Source: Ptychodera flava (taxonomy: Eukaryota; Hemichordata; Enteropneusta; Ptychoderidae). From it: a DNA stretch of 64,000 nt. The stretch is from contig NW_027248277.1 in NCBI RefSeq assembly GCF_041260155.1, positions 2,454,501 to 2,518,500 on the forward strand. The letters are read 5' to 3'. Shown piece by piece: positions 1 through 12,561 of the stretch (within the stretch, counting starts at the first letter, position 1; the number at the start of each line of letters is the position of its first letter). The position numbers were made by a program, and so were the translations under genes. A model generated the notes under the pieces. That model searched no databases, was not told the origin of the DNA, and worked only from the letters and a program-made list of their open reading frames with translations.

Positions 1-1622
1 CTTCTAATGAAAAGCATGAATATGGTATGTTTAACTGTAAAAATGGTCATTGAACTGAGGTAAATGAAAACATGTTTCTGTGATAATAAAGGATGAATTC
101 ACAACAGTTCAGTTGATGTGAAATTGATGTGCGCCACGGTGCAGTGTAGTGCAATCCGATAGGTATTTTAAATTTGTCTTTTACCAGTAAAACTGTTAGA
201 AGAGCCAAGGGGGGAGAGCAAGAGAGGGGGTGCCCCCCTGACTCGCATTGAAAATTTTGAGAAATGGATGTGTGCAATGGTGCAATCTGAGATGTGTTTC
301 AATTTATTTCGCCAAAAAAATTGAGTAACCCCGCCCCCCTTCTTCCTCTCCACATTTTGAGTAACGCCCCCCTGAAGTTTTCAATTTTTTTAGTGACCCC
401 TCCCTTGTATTTCATTATATTTGTTGTTCCTCAATTTTTCATTGTCAACTTGTACATCTTCCTAATATATTTATATTGAGAGAATAATATATTGATTTTA
501 ACACTAGTTTATTGACTCCTGTCTTGTGTTTTAAAATTTTCACAATTTACAGAAGTCAAAAAGTCCCCTTTAGATAGTGCCTATGCCATTGAGATATTGC
601 AACAGAAATCCTGAAATATGATTTCTTGGGTCAGAAAAGGGAAGGAAAACATTGAGTGTACTGAGGTGTAAAGTAGACCTATGTAGTGCATGCTCATATC
701 ATAAGTGCTGGGAAAAAAAACATAAGAATTGCTTGTGGTAAAAACATTTGCGCCGCCTATGGCGGCGCGCCGGCAAAGAATACATGAGAATAGGGTTTCC
801 AAATTTTGCTAATTTCTGGTGCATTGTGACAATTTTTTTTTCACTTCTGTCTGTTATGACAATTTTTTTTTTCTCAGGCCATGACAGGATCAATTTTTTT
901 TTCTTCTATCTCACCTGGCGACAATTTTTTTTTTCTCAAAATCCTCCATACCCCCCCCAGAAATCAAATGGTGTTCCCCTTACTAGGACAAGTGACCAAA
1001 CTAGGAAAGTGTTTGTCAAACTCTCACCTCTGAACTTTGACCTCATTGCACACACTGCAGTGATCACTCTTTGACATCTTGTAATCTTTCACCATTTCAT
1101 CCAATTATCGCTGGTAGAATAAAAGAAAACAACATGTTAAAATTTAGAAATCTATACTGCCAAATCTAGGAATAGTTTAACATTTCCATATGATGTGAAT
1201 CTATATTAATCTGCAAAATACTTACATAGAAACAAATGCCATGATTTCTAATATCTTTACAAAGTGGATTAATACACGTAGGCAGAGAGTGGCAACCATT
1301 TTATTTTGTTTTGAAAATGTAACTCAGCGACACTCTAAAACTGATGACATTTATTGTGCATATCACAATGTTTATCATAAAATAAGGCTCAGATGATATT
1401 TTACAGTAAAATCCACCAGGATGGAGAGATATTGGCATGGGTATATGATAATAGTGTTTATGTCAAATAACTTAAAAAATGGTTCACATCTAATATTGAA
1501 AATCACCAATATACATTCAGAAGAAACAGTTACTGACCACTAGACTGTCTTCACAATATATTTAAAAGATCTCTAAAACTCTCACGCCAAACTTTGGTAA
1601 CATTACTACTGTCTACTAGTAA
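1..1622. other. Gene-free stretch with C-rich and poly-T repeats
   Basis: No convincing exon is seen. Around 168-420 there are C-rich runs next to phrases of the form 'gagtaac' plus C-tract, and two diverged copies of a 'gaaat(t/g)gatgtg...ggtgca' phrase near 123 and 262, which suggests an old dispersed repeat. Between about 825 and 945 a short unit ending in 'gacaa' plus a run of eight to ten T recurs four times. Short open frames here are low-complexity translations. Confidence 0.5.
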
Positions 1623-1823
1623 CAGGGTTAGCGGTAGGATTTTCAAGTTAGTAGCCACACTTACTCAGTGTGGCTAATTTGATCCTAATTTTATTAGCCA
1701 CACGCAACTTTCATTAGCCACACATACTAAATGCTGGTAGAAACATGCTTCAGTCTTCAAGTTTTTGATGTGATACATTCATAAATGCATACACATATAC
1801 ATATATATACATATATATACATA

Positions 1824-1879
<56 letters not shown>

Positions 1880-3204
1880 AGATACATGAGACTATACAAT
1901 CTTGTTTCACTGCAAAGGCTACACAGACAGTAGACATGATGTTTAAGTAAACTAAACATTTGTAAAAACATTCAGAGACACACAAGACCTTATAAACATT
2001 TTTCAAGAACAGTCAAATCATCATTATGTGATTTGGGAAAATTGTTTGAACTCAGACCAAAATAAAAATGAAAAAGAGTAAAATATTGATGAACATGTTA
2101 CATCATCATCTATATATACTCTTTTGTTGTTGATTTTGCAAAACCTGTATTGCACTTTATGATCAAGATCCCCAATGGGGATATGATTTCAATAAAGGCT
2201 TACTTCACTTTACTTTACCTGCCTACCCTAGTTAAACCCCGATACAGAAAGGTGATGAGCCTATAATAGATCAGTTAGTAAAATCACTTTTCCGATCTTT
2301 TCCAACTAGAACAACAATGAGACATTGAAGTTCCCGCGACAGCATCGTTAGGAAAATGGCACGTTTTGCCAGGACCTTCATGAATCTGTGTCCCTCCGTA
2401 CCCCCGTTACCTAAATAGAATAGTCTCACTCCGCACATCCGCCATTGTTATTTCTCACTCATGGCCACGACGCGATGCGACGTTGGTTTTCCTTCTCTAA
2501 ATATGCAATTTCATGTGTTTGACGCTATTATCCTTTCATCAGTGAAGAGTTTTACCGGTGACTATTACAGCTTTCACTGCTATGTCGTTGTTTCATAAGA
2601 TGTAGACCGTTTGATATTGCAATGTCGACTTGCTTTTATGTGCAGTCAATGCACATATGCCATGCCAGTTAGTTTACGGTTCACACTATGCTGTTGATCG
2701 ACAGCATACACGACGTCTTTGTTTCACGTTTAAATTTACTTTTTTCAAGTTACGATTAATGTGGAAATTTCAAATGCCGCTGATCCAGGGATTGTGTAAT
2801 CAGTTTGATTTGATACTGCGATATGTAATACTGTGTCAATAAAGCTCGGAATCGTCGCTGAGTTTTGCTGCTTTTGGCTATGGTTGTCTATCTTCTCAAC
2901 GTGATCGGAATGCCAGTTCATGGAGATCGAGATCGCGAGAATGTATTGTAACTGTTTTCTGTATTTTGTCTTCCTTTACAATTTCAAGAGAGTGCTTTAA
3001 ATAAAAAGTTTTTTATGTTGTCTTTAGCATATCAGTGGAAAAACATTAAGATTTGGACTGTTTTAATAGTTTTATTAATTTCGACTATAGAAATCAGCTG
3101 TCGCCACGCTTTTGAGATTATGGCGATTGCCGATGGGTTTTTGTTCGCCACAACCAAGTTTTAGTCGCATTTTGCGACTGTGGCGACCTCTACCGCGAAC
3201 CCTG
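1623..3204. mobile_element. Non-autonomous DNA element with CAGGG inverted termini
   Basis: The left end reads CAGGGTTAGCGGTAG and the right end is its inverse with one mismatch (CTACCGCGAACCCTG). AGTAA directly flanks both sides (1618-1622 and 3205-3209), a 5-bp target duplication. The phrase 'agccaca' with inverted copies recurs just inside the left end. The interior has no recognisable transposase and includes an (AT)n tract. CAGGG ends are typical of hAT-like elements, but a 5-bp duplication is at the short end for that group. The element at 14,216-15,098 has the same end type and duplication length. Confidence 0.7.
1827..1876. repeat. (AT)n microsatellite
   Basis: About 25 uninterrupted AT dinucleotides, preceded by imperfect 'atatatac' units. 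It lies inside the CAGGG-ended element. Confidence 0.95.
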
Positions 3205-3339
3205 AGTAAAGCTGTATTATGTACAGTTCTGGTGAAAATGACAAGAAAATTCCAAGAAAATCGACTTCAAACTCACAAATGTCTTGTGAAACATCAAAAG
3301 TTATGAAAAGAAAATGATAATTATTTGGTTATAATCATC

Positions 3340-4565
3340 AAACTGTTGCTATGGATACAATCAGACATTCAATGATTGTATTAATTCATTGAGTTATCAT
3401 TTTGAATTTTACAAAAGTACAGCTTTTAACAAAAAAATTCATTTTGAACTAGAGAAAGGTTACAAGGAAATGAGAAATTTTAAACAAATAGAATAAACGC
3501 TGTCGCTATGGTTACCAGTAGCACACAAGAGTCTTAATGTATTGGCATATGATTAAAAAGTTTACTTCAGTCTTTCAAGTATTGTAAAAGAATTTTTATG
3601 ATATTATGACCTCTGAAGAAGTTATAAAGAAAAGCAAATTTTGAATATTTATGTTGCCATGGTTACTTGTTGGCATCATTGTACTAATTTTTCTATGTAT
3701 AGAACAAAATCTTGGTCAAAATGACCAGAAAATTCCAACAGACAAAGTCACTCAAACTTAGTAGTATCTATTTTCATTCACACTGGACACCTCCAGTAAA
3801 ACACTAGAGAATTTCCACTGTATGTCTATAAATTCAAACATTGTCGACAAAATAAGAATTTTTGAGCAATGATAATAAAACATTGCCATGGATACCAGCC
3901 ATACATTCTCTGAGTCTTTCCATTTATTGAGAATCATTGAAAAGTGAACTACAGTGTGTAAATATTTCCTGGAGAATTTTTATTTAAATTGCACAACATA
4001 CATGTATTACTGGGAAAAGATAATTTTGAGGAAATGGAATAAAATCTGTTGCCATGGTGATTAATAACGCTCAAATATACGGTAGAAATGCATTGCTAGA
4101 AAATAAGCAAGTGTGTATAAGCCTTTAAACTTTTGTGAAAAAATTTTCATGGTAATTCAACAACAGATAATTATGAAGAAAAGCAAATTATTAACATTTA
4201 CGTTGCCATGGTTACTTGTTATGCATAACTTTACTAATGCATTGATGCATAATAAACAAGCTTACGTCAGTCTGTAAACTTTTGCGAAAAAATTTTTGAT
4301 CTACTGCATGAAATACAAAAGTTACAGAAAAAAATATGTTTTTAGCCATTGTCATAAAAAATGTTGCCATGGTTACAGTAATTAGTGAATGAATTCATTT
4401 TTGGTTCACGATAGTTACATCTTTGAAAATAATGAAATGTACTCAATGCAAAGAATTTTGAATTTAGCATGACAAGTTAAAATTCATGACAAAATACACT
4501 TGTACAAAATACACAATGTACTTATTTTGCCTATTTCTGCTGAAAATGTTGCTATGGTAAATTTG
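3340..4565. repeat. Degenerate tandem array carrying X-box-like motifs
   Basis: The core GTTGCCATGGTTAC or a close variant recurs eight times, near 3344, 3503, 3653, 3882, 4048, 4202, 4363 and 4548. Spacing is about 150-230 bp. Between cores, phrases such as 'cagtct(t/g)t(c/a)aa', 'aaaaatttt' and 'ttacagaaa' also recur, so this is a diverged tandem repeat of roughly 160 bp. The core resembles the RFX-factor X-box (GTTGCC-AT-GGYAAC) with one or two mismatches. Whether it binds anything is unknown. Confidence 0.6.
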
Positions 4566-4764
4566 CAAAATGGCCAATAATTGTGAGAATTTGCAAAAAT
4601 AATATTATACTGTACCTAAAGGAATTATGTGAGTTTTCAAAAAATTCTGGGGCAGTGAAAACTTTATGTGAACTAAACTAGGTTTCATTTTACAGCAGAA
4701 CAAAAAGTAAGCTGTGCAACAATGCACAGAACAATTTTCACTGATTTGACCTTTGACCTTTCAG

Positions 4765-5616
4765 GTGACTGGTCAATGACATTGGTCAATGGTCAACATC
4801 AAGACCAAGGACAAAAGTTCAAGAGGCCAAGAGGTTTAGCCTTCCACCGTGATAAACTTGTGGTGTGTGACACTGGTAACAATATTGTACAGATATTGAA
4901 CAAAGATTATACCTGTGACAAAGTCATAGGAAGCTTTGATGGTCAGTTTGCAAAGCCATTCCGGCCACTGAGTGTAGCCATCTCACGTTTCAACCACTAT
5001 TTCATACTTGATGATGAAAATAAACAAATTGTTGTTTGTGATGAAAATGGTAAAATTATCCAAATAATTACTCTACCTGAAAACACTGAAGAAGTCTATG
5101 ACATAGCTCTGATGGATGACTTTGTTTTGGTCACTTTGCGTTTGACCTCTCCGGACACCAGTGTGAGACCTGAGGACAGAGGTGATAGACTGGTCAAGTA
5201 CACTCAAAGTGGAGAATATCTAGCAGAAGTCAAGGTCAAATTAGAGGCCAAGGACAATTCAAGTGGCCGGTTTCTGTGGTTGTAAACAGCAACAATGTCA
5301 TCATGGTTTATGACAATGGCAATGACTGCATCAAGTGTTTTGACAGCGACCTGAATTTTTTACATCAATTCGGACAAAGTCAGCTATCAGAGAGGGCATT
5401 GTGGGATACGATGGATACATTGCTGTGGATGAAGATGATAATGTTTATGTTTGTGACTTCTACTTTGATAGAATCCTAAAATATCGATGTGATGGAAAGT
5501 GGATCTGTAATCTGTTGGAAGGTAATGTGAGTGTACCCTGGTACATTGCAGTCATGGGTGATAAAATTGGTGTTGTAGAGTTTGACAGTGACCAAATCAA
5601 AGTATTTTCCAAGTAG
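4765..5616 (+). CDS. NHL-repeat beta-propeller (TRIM2/3-like C-terminal part), frame interrupted twice
   Basis: Three consecutive open stretches encode six NHL-type blades. Recognisable starts include FKRPRGLAF...VCDTGNNIVQI, FAKPFRPLSVAI...DDENKQIVV, FKWPVSVVVNSNNVIMVYD and GYIAVDEDDNVYVCD; the last blade ends in KVFSK before a TAG stop. NHL propellers form the C-terminal substrate- or RNA-binding module of TRIM-NHL proteins, but no RING, B-box or coiled-coil exon is visible upstream. A plausible acceptor (ctttcag) precedes 4765, and an in-frame ATG lies at 4722. The reading frame slips once near 5258-5265 and once near 5393-5400, each consistent with one lost base. It is either a decayed copy or a gene hit by assembly indels, since other genes here show the same kind of slip. 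Family call firm, integrity unsure. Confidence 0.72.
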
Positions 5617-6729
5617 ATAAAATACACCAACATGAAGTGTATGTCTACATGACATCAAAATGTCAGAATTTGGAGGAATTTTTTGAAAGGAATAATTTTG
5701 TGAGCGTTGAAGTTTGAACGCATTGCATTGACTTGACTGCATTGTTGACAAGGATGTCATGGCAACAAGTTGATTGCAAGGTTATTTTTACAAATTTAGA
5801 AATATGGTTGTTGACAAAAATTGTGATTTTTGTCAGTCGATTCATCTCAGGGATGTTAGAAATCCAAAACGGAGATATTTGTGGATTTATCATCAACAAT
5901 TTTGACCAATTTTGTCATGGAGGTATTTGACTGCAGTTGTACACGGCATACCCCAATGACAACATTGATCAAAAATGTTTGTTGATATTTAAATATTGGC
6001 ATTATTTTTCATTTTTAAATTGAAATTTTGGATCGGACAATCTTAGAGATGTAGTCGCTCACTTTTTTTATATGCCGATGAAACATTCTTGCACATTTTG
6101 TGAAATTTTCGCCGAAATTTTGGTCAACTTGTACAAGGGGATGTCTTCAGGCAACAGAACAGATACACCTTCCATCACATCGCCATAAATATCGGGCGGA
6201 ATATCAATTGTGTGTGCAAAATAAGATGAGATAAAATACCTGCATATCTGATGATGTTAATTTTGTTGAAATCTGTCGATATTTCCATCCGATGGAGGAA
6301 GATTACTCCGATTTATGGTTTATAAACAACGACTTCAACCTTAGCAATCACCGCCATTCTAAGTTAAAGAGCTACGTTGAGGGCGTTGTATCCAGGTCGA
6401 TCTCACTATGTCGAGAGAGGGGTGGAGCAAGGGCATTTCTAGGTTGTACAGACTTTTATACGGTTGTTTTGAAATATTCACAGTGCTTTCTTTCTACATC
6501 AATGTGTTGTTTGTCTGTTTGTATTGTAAATAATGTCTACACAGTTTAATCGTGATCTTTACGAAGAGCTTTAACTAGTACTACCCTTTCTGAGAAGAGT
6601 AGTTGTTACCGTATGAAATTACTTTTGTATCCCTGAGACATTGTATCAAATTTACAGGAGTAACCAAGGACGCTTTCATCCCAGACGTGTGTAAGATGTA
6701 AACAAACATGAATCATTGAATGTGACAAC
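5617..6729. other. Gene-free stretch
   Basis: No family is recognised. An 85-codon open frame starts at 6292 (MEEDYSDLW..., with a G at +4 after the ATG). It has no recognisable domain, no obvious splice donor and no partner exon, so it is not called as a gene. Confidence 0.35.
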
Positions 6730-6822
6730 AGCGTAGATCTAGCTGCAATAATTGTAGCCCTGCAATTGGAGCTAGGCCGTGCGGCTTTGACTTCTGTCCA
6801 TAGCGCGAGCAGCACGGGTACC

Positions 6823-7447
6823 AGTCAACTCGCACTTTTTCCAACCCGCCCAGAACCAACTCGACCGATACCAACTCGCCCGATACTATTTTGCAATTTT
6901 ATGAGTACCTGGTACGTATAAAACGTTTTATTTGTAACAACAATTATTTTTAACATTGAAAACCACAGGTGCGGCTTGAAATATGTGCCAACACCGGAAA
7001 ACTTTTTATTTGCGAATTTCACGTTTTGCAAATCTCTTGAAAGAATAAATTTCGTTCGGCTTCTTTACGTATAGGGATAGTTACTGCGTACTGGCTCACT
7101 TCTTTAGGGACGGCAGGACCGTCTTTCACAAGTTACTGGCATGGCTAGCTGCAATAATTGTAGCCTTGGTGGGTGGGGATTGGGCTTCTGTGGTGCGGCT
7201 CGCGCCTTGCCTTGGTTGGGGCAAGGCGCGACCCGCACGACAGAAGCCCAATCCCCACCAACAACCAAGGCTACAATTATTGCAGCTACTGGCCTGGCAT
7301 GACATGAAAATAGCTGGCCTTGGGCCATTGGGTTAGCTTACATGGAATCTACAACACCCTATCTCAAAACAACGAGCGAGTTGGCATCGGGCGAGTTTGT
7401 ATCGGGCGAGGTGGTATCGGGCGAGTTGGAAAAAGTGCGAGTTGACT
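6823..7447. mobile_element. Middle nested inverted repeat with GGGCGAGTTGG units
   Basis: The arm starting AGTCAACTCGCACTTTTTCC at 6823 is inverted at 7428-7447. Inside each arm a short unit like 'atcgggcgagttggt' is repeated three to four times. The flanking 'ggagctaggccgtgcggc' is also inverted on the outer side, so this palindrome probably sits at the centre of the outer element. Confidence 0.55.
7144..7293. mobile_element. 150-bp inner hairpin element
   Basis: This is a near-perfect foldback. The arm 'ctgcaataattgtagccttg' continues through a shared GC-rich segment and returns as its inverse around a short loop near 7215. CTGGCATG flanks both ends (7136-7143 and 7294-7301), an 8-bp target duplication. 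Its outer bases match the ends of the 6,740-7,613 element, so a younger member of the same family appears to have inserted into an older one. Confidence 0.7.
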
Positions 7448-7623
7448 GTGCCGCACGGCCTAGCTCCACCAGGGCTGGCTCTGCATGGTAGGGCTCACCA
7501 CATTAGCGATTAGCTGTAGCGGAATACAACAGCATCGTACGCAGGGCTAGGTAGGGCTGTGTGTTACCGACTTTATACGGCAGAGCTACACCAGGGCTAC
7601 AATTATTGCAGCCAGCGTAGATC

Positions 7624-9440
7624 ATGATTTTATGGCATTGTCGTTTATTTCTCGTGACGTTCATGAGAACAAATCTTTGTTTTAGATTTCAACCCAACTT
7701 TTACCTACATGTACAGGAATAGGTGAGCGTCACCTCGTGATTTTGATATCTACAACAGCCATGTGATGATATTGTACTTTTATCTATACTGACTGTAGTA
7801 TCAAGTTTTGATACGAAAGTTAAATATTTTGTTTGGAGAAACATCACTGCTGTTTCAGTAAATAAAGAATTTCACAGATATATATTTATATAATGAATTG
7901 TGTTTCTTCAGATTTTTTTCAGACATTTTGTCGGTAAGTTACAAAAACATTTCAAGTTTGTTTTCAATGCGCTGTACCGTTTTAAAATTATATCATAGAA
8001 TGACTGTGTTGTAGATTCATTTATCAGCCAGAACAATTTGAACTTAAATTTTGTACATTTCAATTGTATTTGAACACTGGAAAGAAGTACATATTTTATA
8101 AACTTTGCAGTGTAGTTTGAATGTATTCAACCAATTCTACAGATATGTAGTAGTAGCGGCAATATTTCTTTTGTGTTTGATTGGAAATATTTTATAATCC
8201 TACAAGATAATGTATGTAACTCAACAGTGGTTTATTTTCAGTAAGTTCAGATGTCAGTTTGTACACGTGTATGTACCCCTGTCGATTTTAAATAGTCTGA
8301 AATAAAAAATGTTTTCATTGTTAATTTTCAAACTTCAGAATGTTTTATTGAAATGGCGAAACATTCTTACTCTTGTAATTTTAACGCTGTATGTTCCTCA
8401 TGGTCATGGACTGGGGTCATCTCAGGTCACATCCATCTTCCGCTCACAGTGCAATTTGAAATCCTGTCACATTCTTGCAGAAAACATGACTTAAGTTGGT
8501 AAAACACATCGGATGATGAATGGCTGATAGCCTGGGATCACGCAGTATAATGCACGGAGTTCTTTTCTTTTCAAAGATGAAAGCTGAGTTAAAATCAGCG
8601 ACACCGATCAGTGCAGTCAATGTTTTGATGTGAACGGGCCTCCTGTAGTGTAACTGTGGCTACAGGTGGATGTGATATTATTTGAATGGTGATAAAATTT
8701 GAATGGTAAGATTTTATCAAAACTTTATTAAACAGAGTATTTTGATACTGACATACTGACTGGCAACTTTCTCCCTGAAAACAAGTTTTCGACCCCGGCA
8801 TAATGCCTTTACATTTTTTCACCAGATAAATCTGACAAGCGGAAAGTATTTTACTTTAAAACACTCCACACATGGAAAGTTTCTTTCCCTACATTTCCAC
8901 TTACAAAAAAACCTACTGTTTTGAGTTGTGAGCAACAGTCACTTGATGAAAAGAACTGTATGAACATGGAATTCGCGGGCCTAATGACTTGCAGCGCTCG
9001 CGAGTGTATCAGGGCGCCCTCAACAGTCAAATAGTGATAACTACTTTTGTTTCACAGAAAGTTTCACAGATATATCAATCACGGCGATCACTTCCGGTAA
9101 TATTAGCATATTAACTATGTGTGTTGATCAGAAAAGGGCTGTCGTACTTATATAGCTGAAAAAAAATCAAGAATTTTTGGTCACGAAAAGAGTTGTACAA
9201 ATTGGAGAACCAAAATCTTAGTATAATAGTGTTAATGAAATGGTGAAATGAATTTACGACTGCCATAATGAATGACATGTACATGACAGGAAAACACAAA
9301 TGTATCCGACGACTTACAGGGCAGGATTTATCGTGATTTGAACGACACTGATAAGTGTTCAATCAGACCTAGGTGCTATGGGTTCAATGCACGGGATATT
9401 TCCGAATCGAAAACCGAAGTCATTCGGAAGACCTCGGATG
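7624..9440. other. Gene-free stretch
   Basis: No exon, RNA gene or clear repeat is recognised on either strand. Open frames are short and without domain character. Confidence 0.4.
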
Positions 9441-9454
9441 TAAACAAGACAAGA

Positions 9455-9467
9455 CAAGATGGCGGCC
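9455..9467 (+). promoter_or_regulatory. Possible TSS/YY1-type site CAAGATGGCGGCC
   Basis: The AAGATGGCGGC motif is the known YY1-type downstream promoter element of many animal genes. It lies in a locally CpG-richer patch. The ATG in the motif opens a 36-codon frame (MAASSFTHAAS...) that could be a first coding exon, but no donor or matching exon was found. It could mark a start upstream of MCC; this is inference only. Confidence 0.3.
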
Positions 9468-9569
9468 TCCTCGTTTACCCACGCCGCATCGACATACTCG
9501 GAGTCGCCGACCATCAGTGCAGTGTTTATTGACGGTAGCAGTGGAAGACTAACACTTAGTTGCTCATGA

Positions 9570-11009
9570 GAATTGATGTTGACTGGTTAGAAGTGGTTTT
9601 CCCACAGTGAAAATGTGAGTATTGCTGCAGTACAGCAGCCCGAGGTTCTTGTATGGTATCATTACAAGTCTTTGCTGTGGTTCCGCAAAAAGTGTGCAAA
9701 ACCGGGTCCCACTAATTACTGCCGTCGACTGTCCGTCAGCAAATTAACCTTCCAATGACTGTAACCAGCCGATATCTTAGTACTAAAGACCACTACTCTA
9801 ATAAAGTATTTACAGAATAGTACAGATCCCAAAACGTTGGTTTCGAATGAGTATATACGATGATCGTATTATGACTTGACTATCGTATTCGACTGATAAC
9901 TGTGATTGGAACTGGAAGGTTATTTTCCAGACGGGCAATGGACGAGTAGTGACAGACAGTGCAGTGTTTAGAAGGACCGGAAACACTCACAGTTTAGCAT
10001 GTCAACACAGCTTGTCGTGGGTAAGCCTAATTCAAGTACTACGGGCCACGTGCCGCGAGCCAAATTCCACGATTCGGGCTTCAACGGCGTCAAGTCCAAT
10101 TATTCTTGACTGTGTCTGTTGGAATGATAAGTGTAAACACGATTGTAAAATTGTGCTCCAAGTTTCATATCACTTTAAATGTTAATCAAAACACAGTGGA
10201 GTTTGTATTTCATTATATTTAGTAACCTCTCCTCTTAATATCCATTTCTCACGATGTAGTTACAACACAACATTCTTAGCCCTTAAAGTTTGAATGCTGT
10301 ATGTTCAATATGTTGACTTTTCAAGTCTCAAGTTATACAATTTGTTTTATATGTCCTCTAAATAATTAGGGCTTTCATATTCCCTCTCATGTTGGCGATT
10401 CTTACACATTTCGGACCATGTATGCCTTTTTCGCACCAATTTTCAGTAAATCTTAACACAAGAGTTGACTGAATGCCAAGAAACACATCAAGAGATCATA
10501 TGGACTGAAAATTACGAACATTACGAAGAAAAGCTAGTCTTTATGCGATATTCTGACGATAAAATATTACCTGCAAAACCAGCTTCACGATTCAAAGGAA
10601 AGTTGTGAGAGAATGGAGTTGTTATTTTCTCAACATTGGCAAATTTTATCATTTATCTGTCATCAGAAGCATCACTTCGGCAATCTTCAAATACAACGCT
10701 GAAGCTGACGCTGAGTAGCGTCATTTTCAGCGTCAGCTGGAAAGGTCACCCAAGGCTGAGATTGAGGATGTTGAGGCAAAGTTAATAACTACCGTATATC
10801 ATTCAATTTGTAGATTGCAATGAACATCTGAGGAAATTGGAGGTTGGACAAAATACGCAGAGTTGCAAGTCATGGGTCTTTAAGGCTGTGATATTTGTTG
10901 TACTACACTGTGCTTTTGGGCTGTGATGTTATTGTGGTGGTATATTTATTCATGTGATACAGATCTATAAGGACAAACATGAACGTACTAGAGTGACACT
11001 TGCTTGATT
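9570..11009. other. Gene-free stretch, probably intergenic or MCC intron
   Basis: No exon is recognised. The MCC exon that should precede VRELQ (encoding the human-like REERDRLRRR helix) was looked for here and not found. The only structure seen is the perfect stem at 10,703-10,738. Confidence 0.35.
10703..10738. repeat. Perfect 12-bp inverted repeat, 12-nt loop
   Basis: AGCTGACGCTGA is followed 12 nt later by its exact reverse complement. The loop itself contains 'gtagcgtca', so the half-site 'gcgtca' appears three times. It may be a recombination relic or a binding-site pair. Confidence 0.5.
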
Positions 11010-12520
11010 AGTCCCCGCGGACGAAGTCCGGCGGGGACTTATAGATTGGGTCCCGTCTGTGCGTCCGTCATCAACAGTTTCTCAGACACTGCTAAACCAA
11101 TTTCGTTTAAACTTGGCACAAAGGCATAACACTATGACCTACAGATGCATGTCGATTTATTTTGTGATACGATCCAAATGGCCGCGAGGCGGCCATTTTG
11201 TTGCGATTTTTCATGTCTTTGGACCATAACTCAGACATCCTTGAGCAGATTCTGTTCAAACTTGGCAAAAAGGCATAACACTATGGCTTTCATATCCATG
11301 TCAAATTATTTTGTGATACGATCCAATATGGCCGCGAGACGGCCATTTTGTTGCAATTTTTCATGTCTTTGGACCATAACTCAGACATCCTTGAACAGAT
11401 TCTGTTCAAACTTGGCACAAAGGCATAACACTATGGCCTACATGTGCATGTCAAATTATTTTGCGATACGATCCAATATGGCTGCAAGGCGGCCATTTTG
11501 TTTGCCATTTTTCGTGTCTTTGAACCATAACTCAAACATCCTTGAACCGATTCTGTTCAAACTTGGCACAAAGGCATAACACTATGGCCTACAAACGCAT
11601 GTCGAATTATATTGCGATACTATCCAATATGGGCGTGAGGCGGCCATTTTGTTGCGATTTTTCATGTCTTTGGACCATAACTCAAACATCCTTGAACCGA
11701 TTCTGTTCAAACTTGGCACAAAGGCATAACACTATGGCCTACAAACGCATGTTGAATTATATTGCGATACTATCCAATATGGGCGTGAGGCAGCCATTTT
11801 GTTGCGATTTTTCATGTCTTTGGACCATAACTCAGACATCCTTGAACAGATTCTGTTCAAACTTGGCACAAAGGCATAACACTATGGCCTACATGTGCAT
11901 GTCATATTATTTTGCGATACGATCCAATATGGCTGCAAGGCAGCCATTTTGTTTGCCATTTTTCATGTCTTTGAACCATAAATCTAACATCCTTGAACCG
12001 ATTCTGTTCAAATTTGGCACAAAAGCAAAACATTATGCCCTTCATATGAACACCAATTTTTTCATGATATGATCCAATATGGCCGACAGGCGGCCATTTT
12101 TTTGCGATTTTTTCATGTCTTTGAACCATATCTCAAACATCCTTGAACCGATTTTGTTCAACTAAACGTGATACGCAGATAAAATACTATGGCTGCATTC
12201 TTGTGCACATTAATTTGTTTCATTATATGATCCAAAGGGCTGATTACAACAACATACCCGATCCCATTACCATTTTGAAAATTCCACCAAACCATGTGTA
12301 TAGTATGTGCCGTCATGACACAAGAGGCAGTGAGGGCATCGTTATGTGTGATGTAATCAAAAGTTCCTTCATGGTCATTACCAGCAGAGATGAGTCATTT
12401 ATTGAACGTTCCTCAGATTACTTTATTATGCAGGTCACAGGCCTGATGCACCCGTTGCATCAATGTCATTCCACAGCTACTAGACACCAAAGATTATAAC
12501 AAAATGGACAAGCGGGGACT
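11010..12520. mobile_element. AGTCCCC-ended element with internal 150-bp tandem units
   Basis: It opens with a terminal palindrome (AGTCCCCGCGGAC, GAA, then the inverse GTCCGGCGGGGACT) followed by 'tatagattgggtc', and closes with GCGGGGACT. The ends therefore form a 9-bp inverted repeat. Two more copies of the same head lie at 23,401 and 23,802, so this is a dispersed family. The interior is mostly a 150-bp tandem repeat; no transposase is visible. Confidence 0.6.
11100..12175. repeat. About seven copies of a 150-bp tandem unit
   Basis: The anchor phrase '(g/t)gaccataactca(g/a)acatcc' recurs at about 11,220, 11,371, 11,521, 11,672, 11,822, 11,973 and 12,123. The next phrase 'ttctgttcaaacttggcac' follows each time. 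Because 150 is a multiple of three, long repetitive open frames arise; these are not genes. Confidence 0.85.
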
Positions 12521-12561
12521 GTGTCATCAACGATGACTTGTTTATCATAAATTGTAGTCGG

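Larger units (their letters stand above)
6740..7613. mobile_element. Outer hairpin element, GCTGCAATAATTGTAGCC ends
   Basis: The left end reads TAGCTGCAATAATTGTAGCC and the right end is its inverse apart from the last bases. The 10-bp direct repeat AGCGTAGATC flanks both sides (6730-6739 and 7614-7623). A duplication of 8-10 bp with long inverted ends is typical of Mutator-like non-autonomous elements. There is no coding capacity. Two further inverted-repeat elements are nested inside. A small relative lies at 41,914-42,006. Confidence 0.65.

Noticed and set aside
6292-6549. 85-codon frame starting MEEDYSDLW with reasonable start context
   Set aside because: No recognisable family, no donor site, no neighbouring exon; left as a note only.
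9459-9569. 36-codon frame MAASSFTH as first exon of MCC
   Set aside because: It does not resemble either known MCC N-terminus and has no usable donor before its stop; only the YY1-type motif is kept as a low-confidence site.
11145-12072. Two long plus-strand open frames of 144 and 176 codons
   Set aside because: They are translations of the 150-bp tandem repeat; the period is a multiple of three, so all units share a frame. No domain, and the DNA is repeated rather than the protein conserved.
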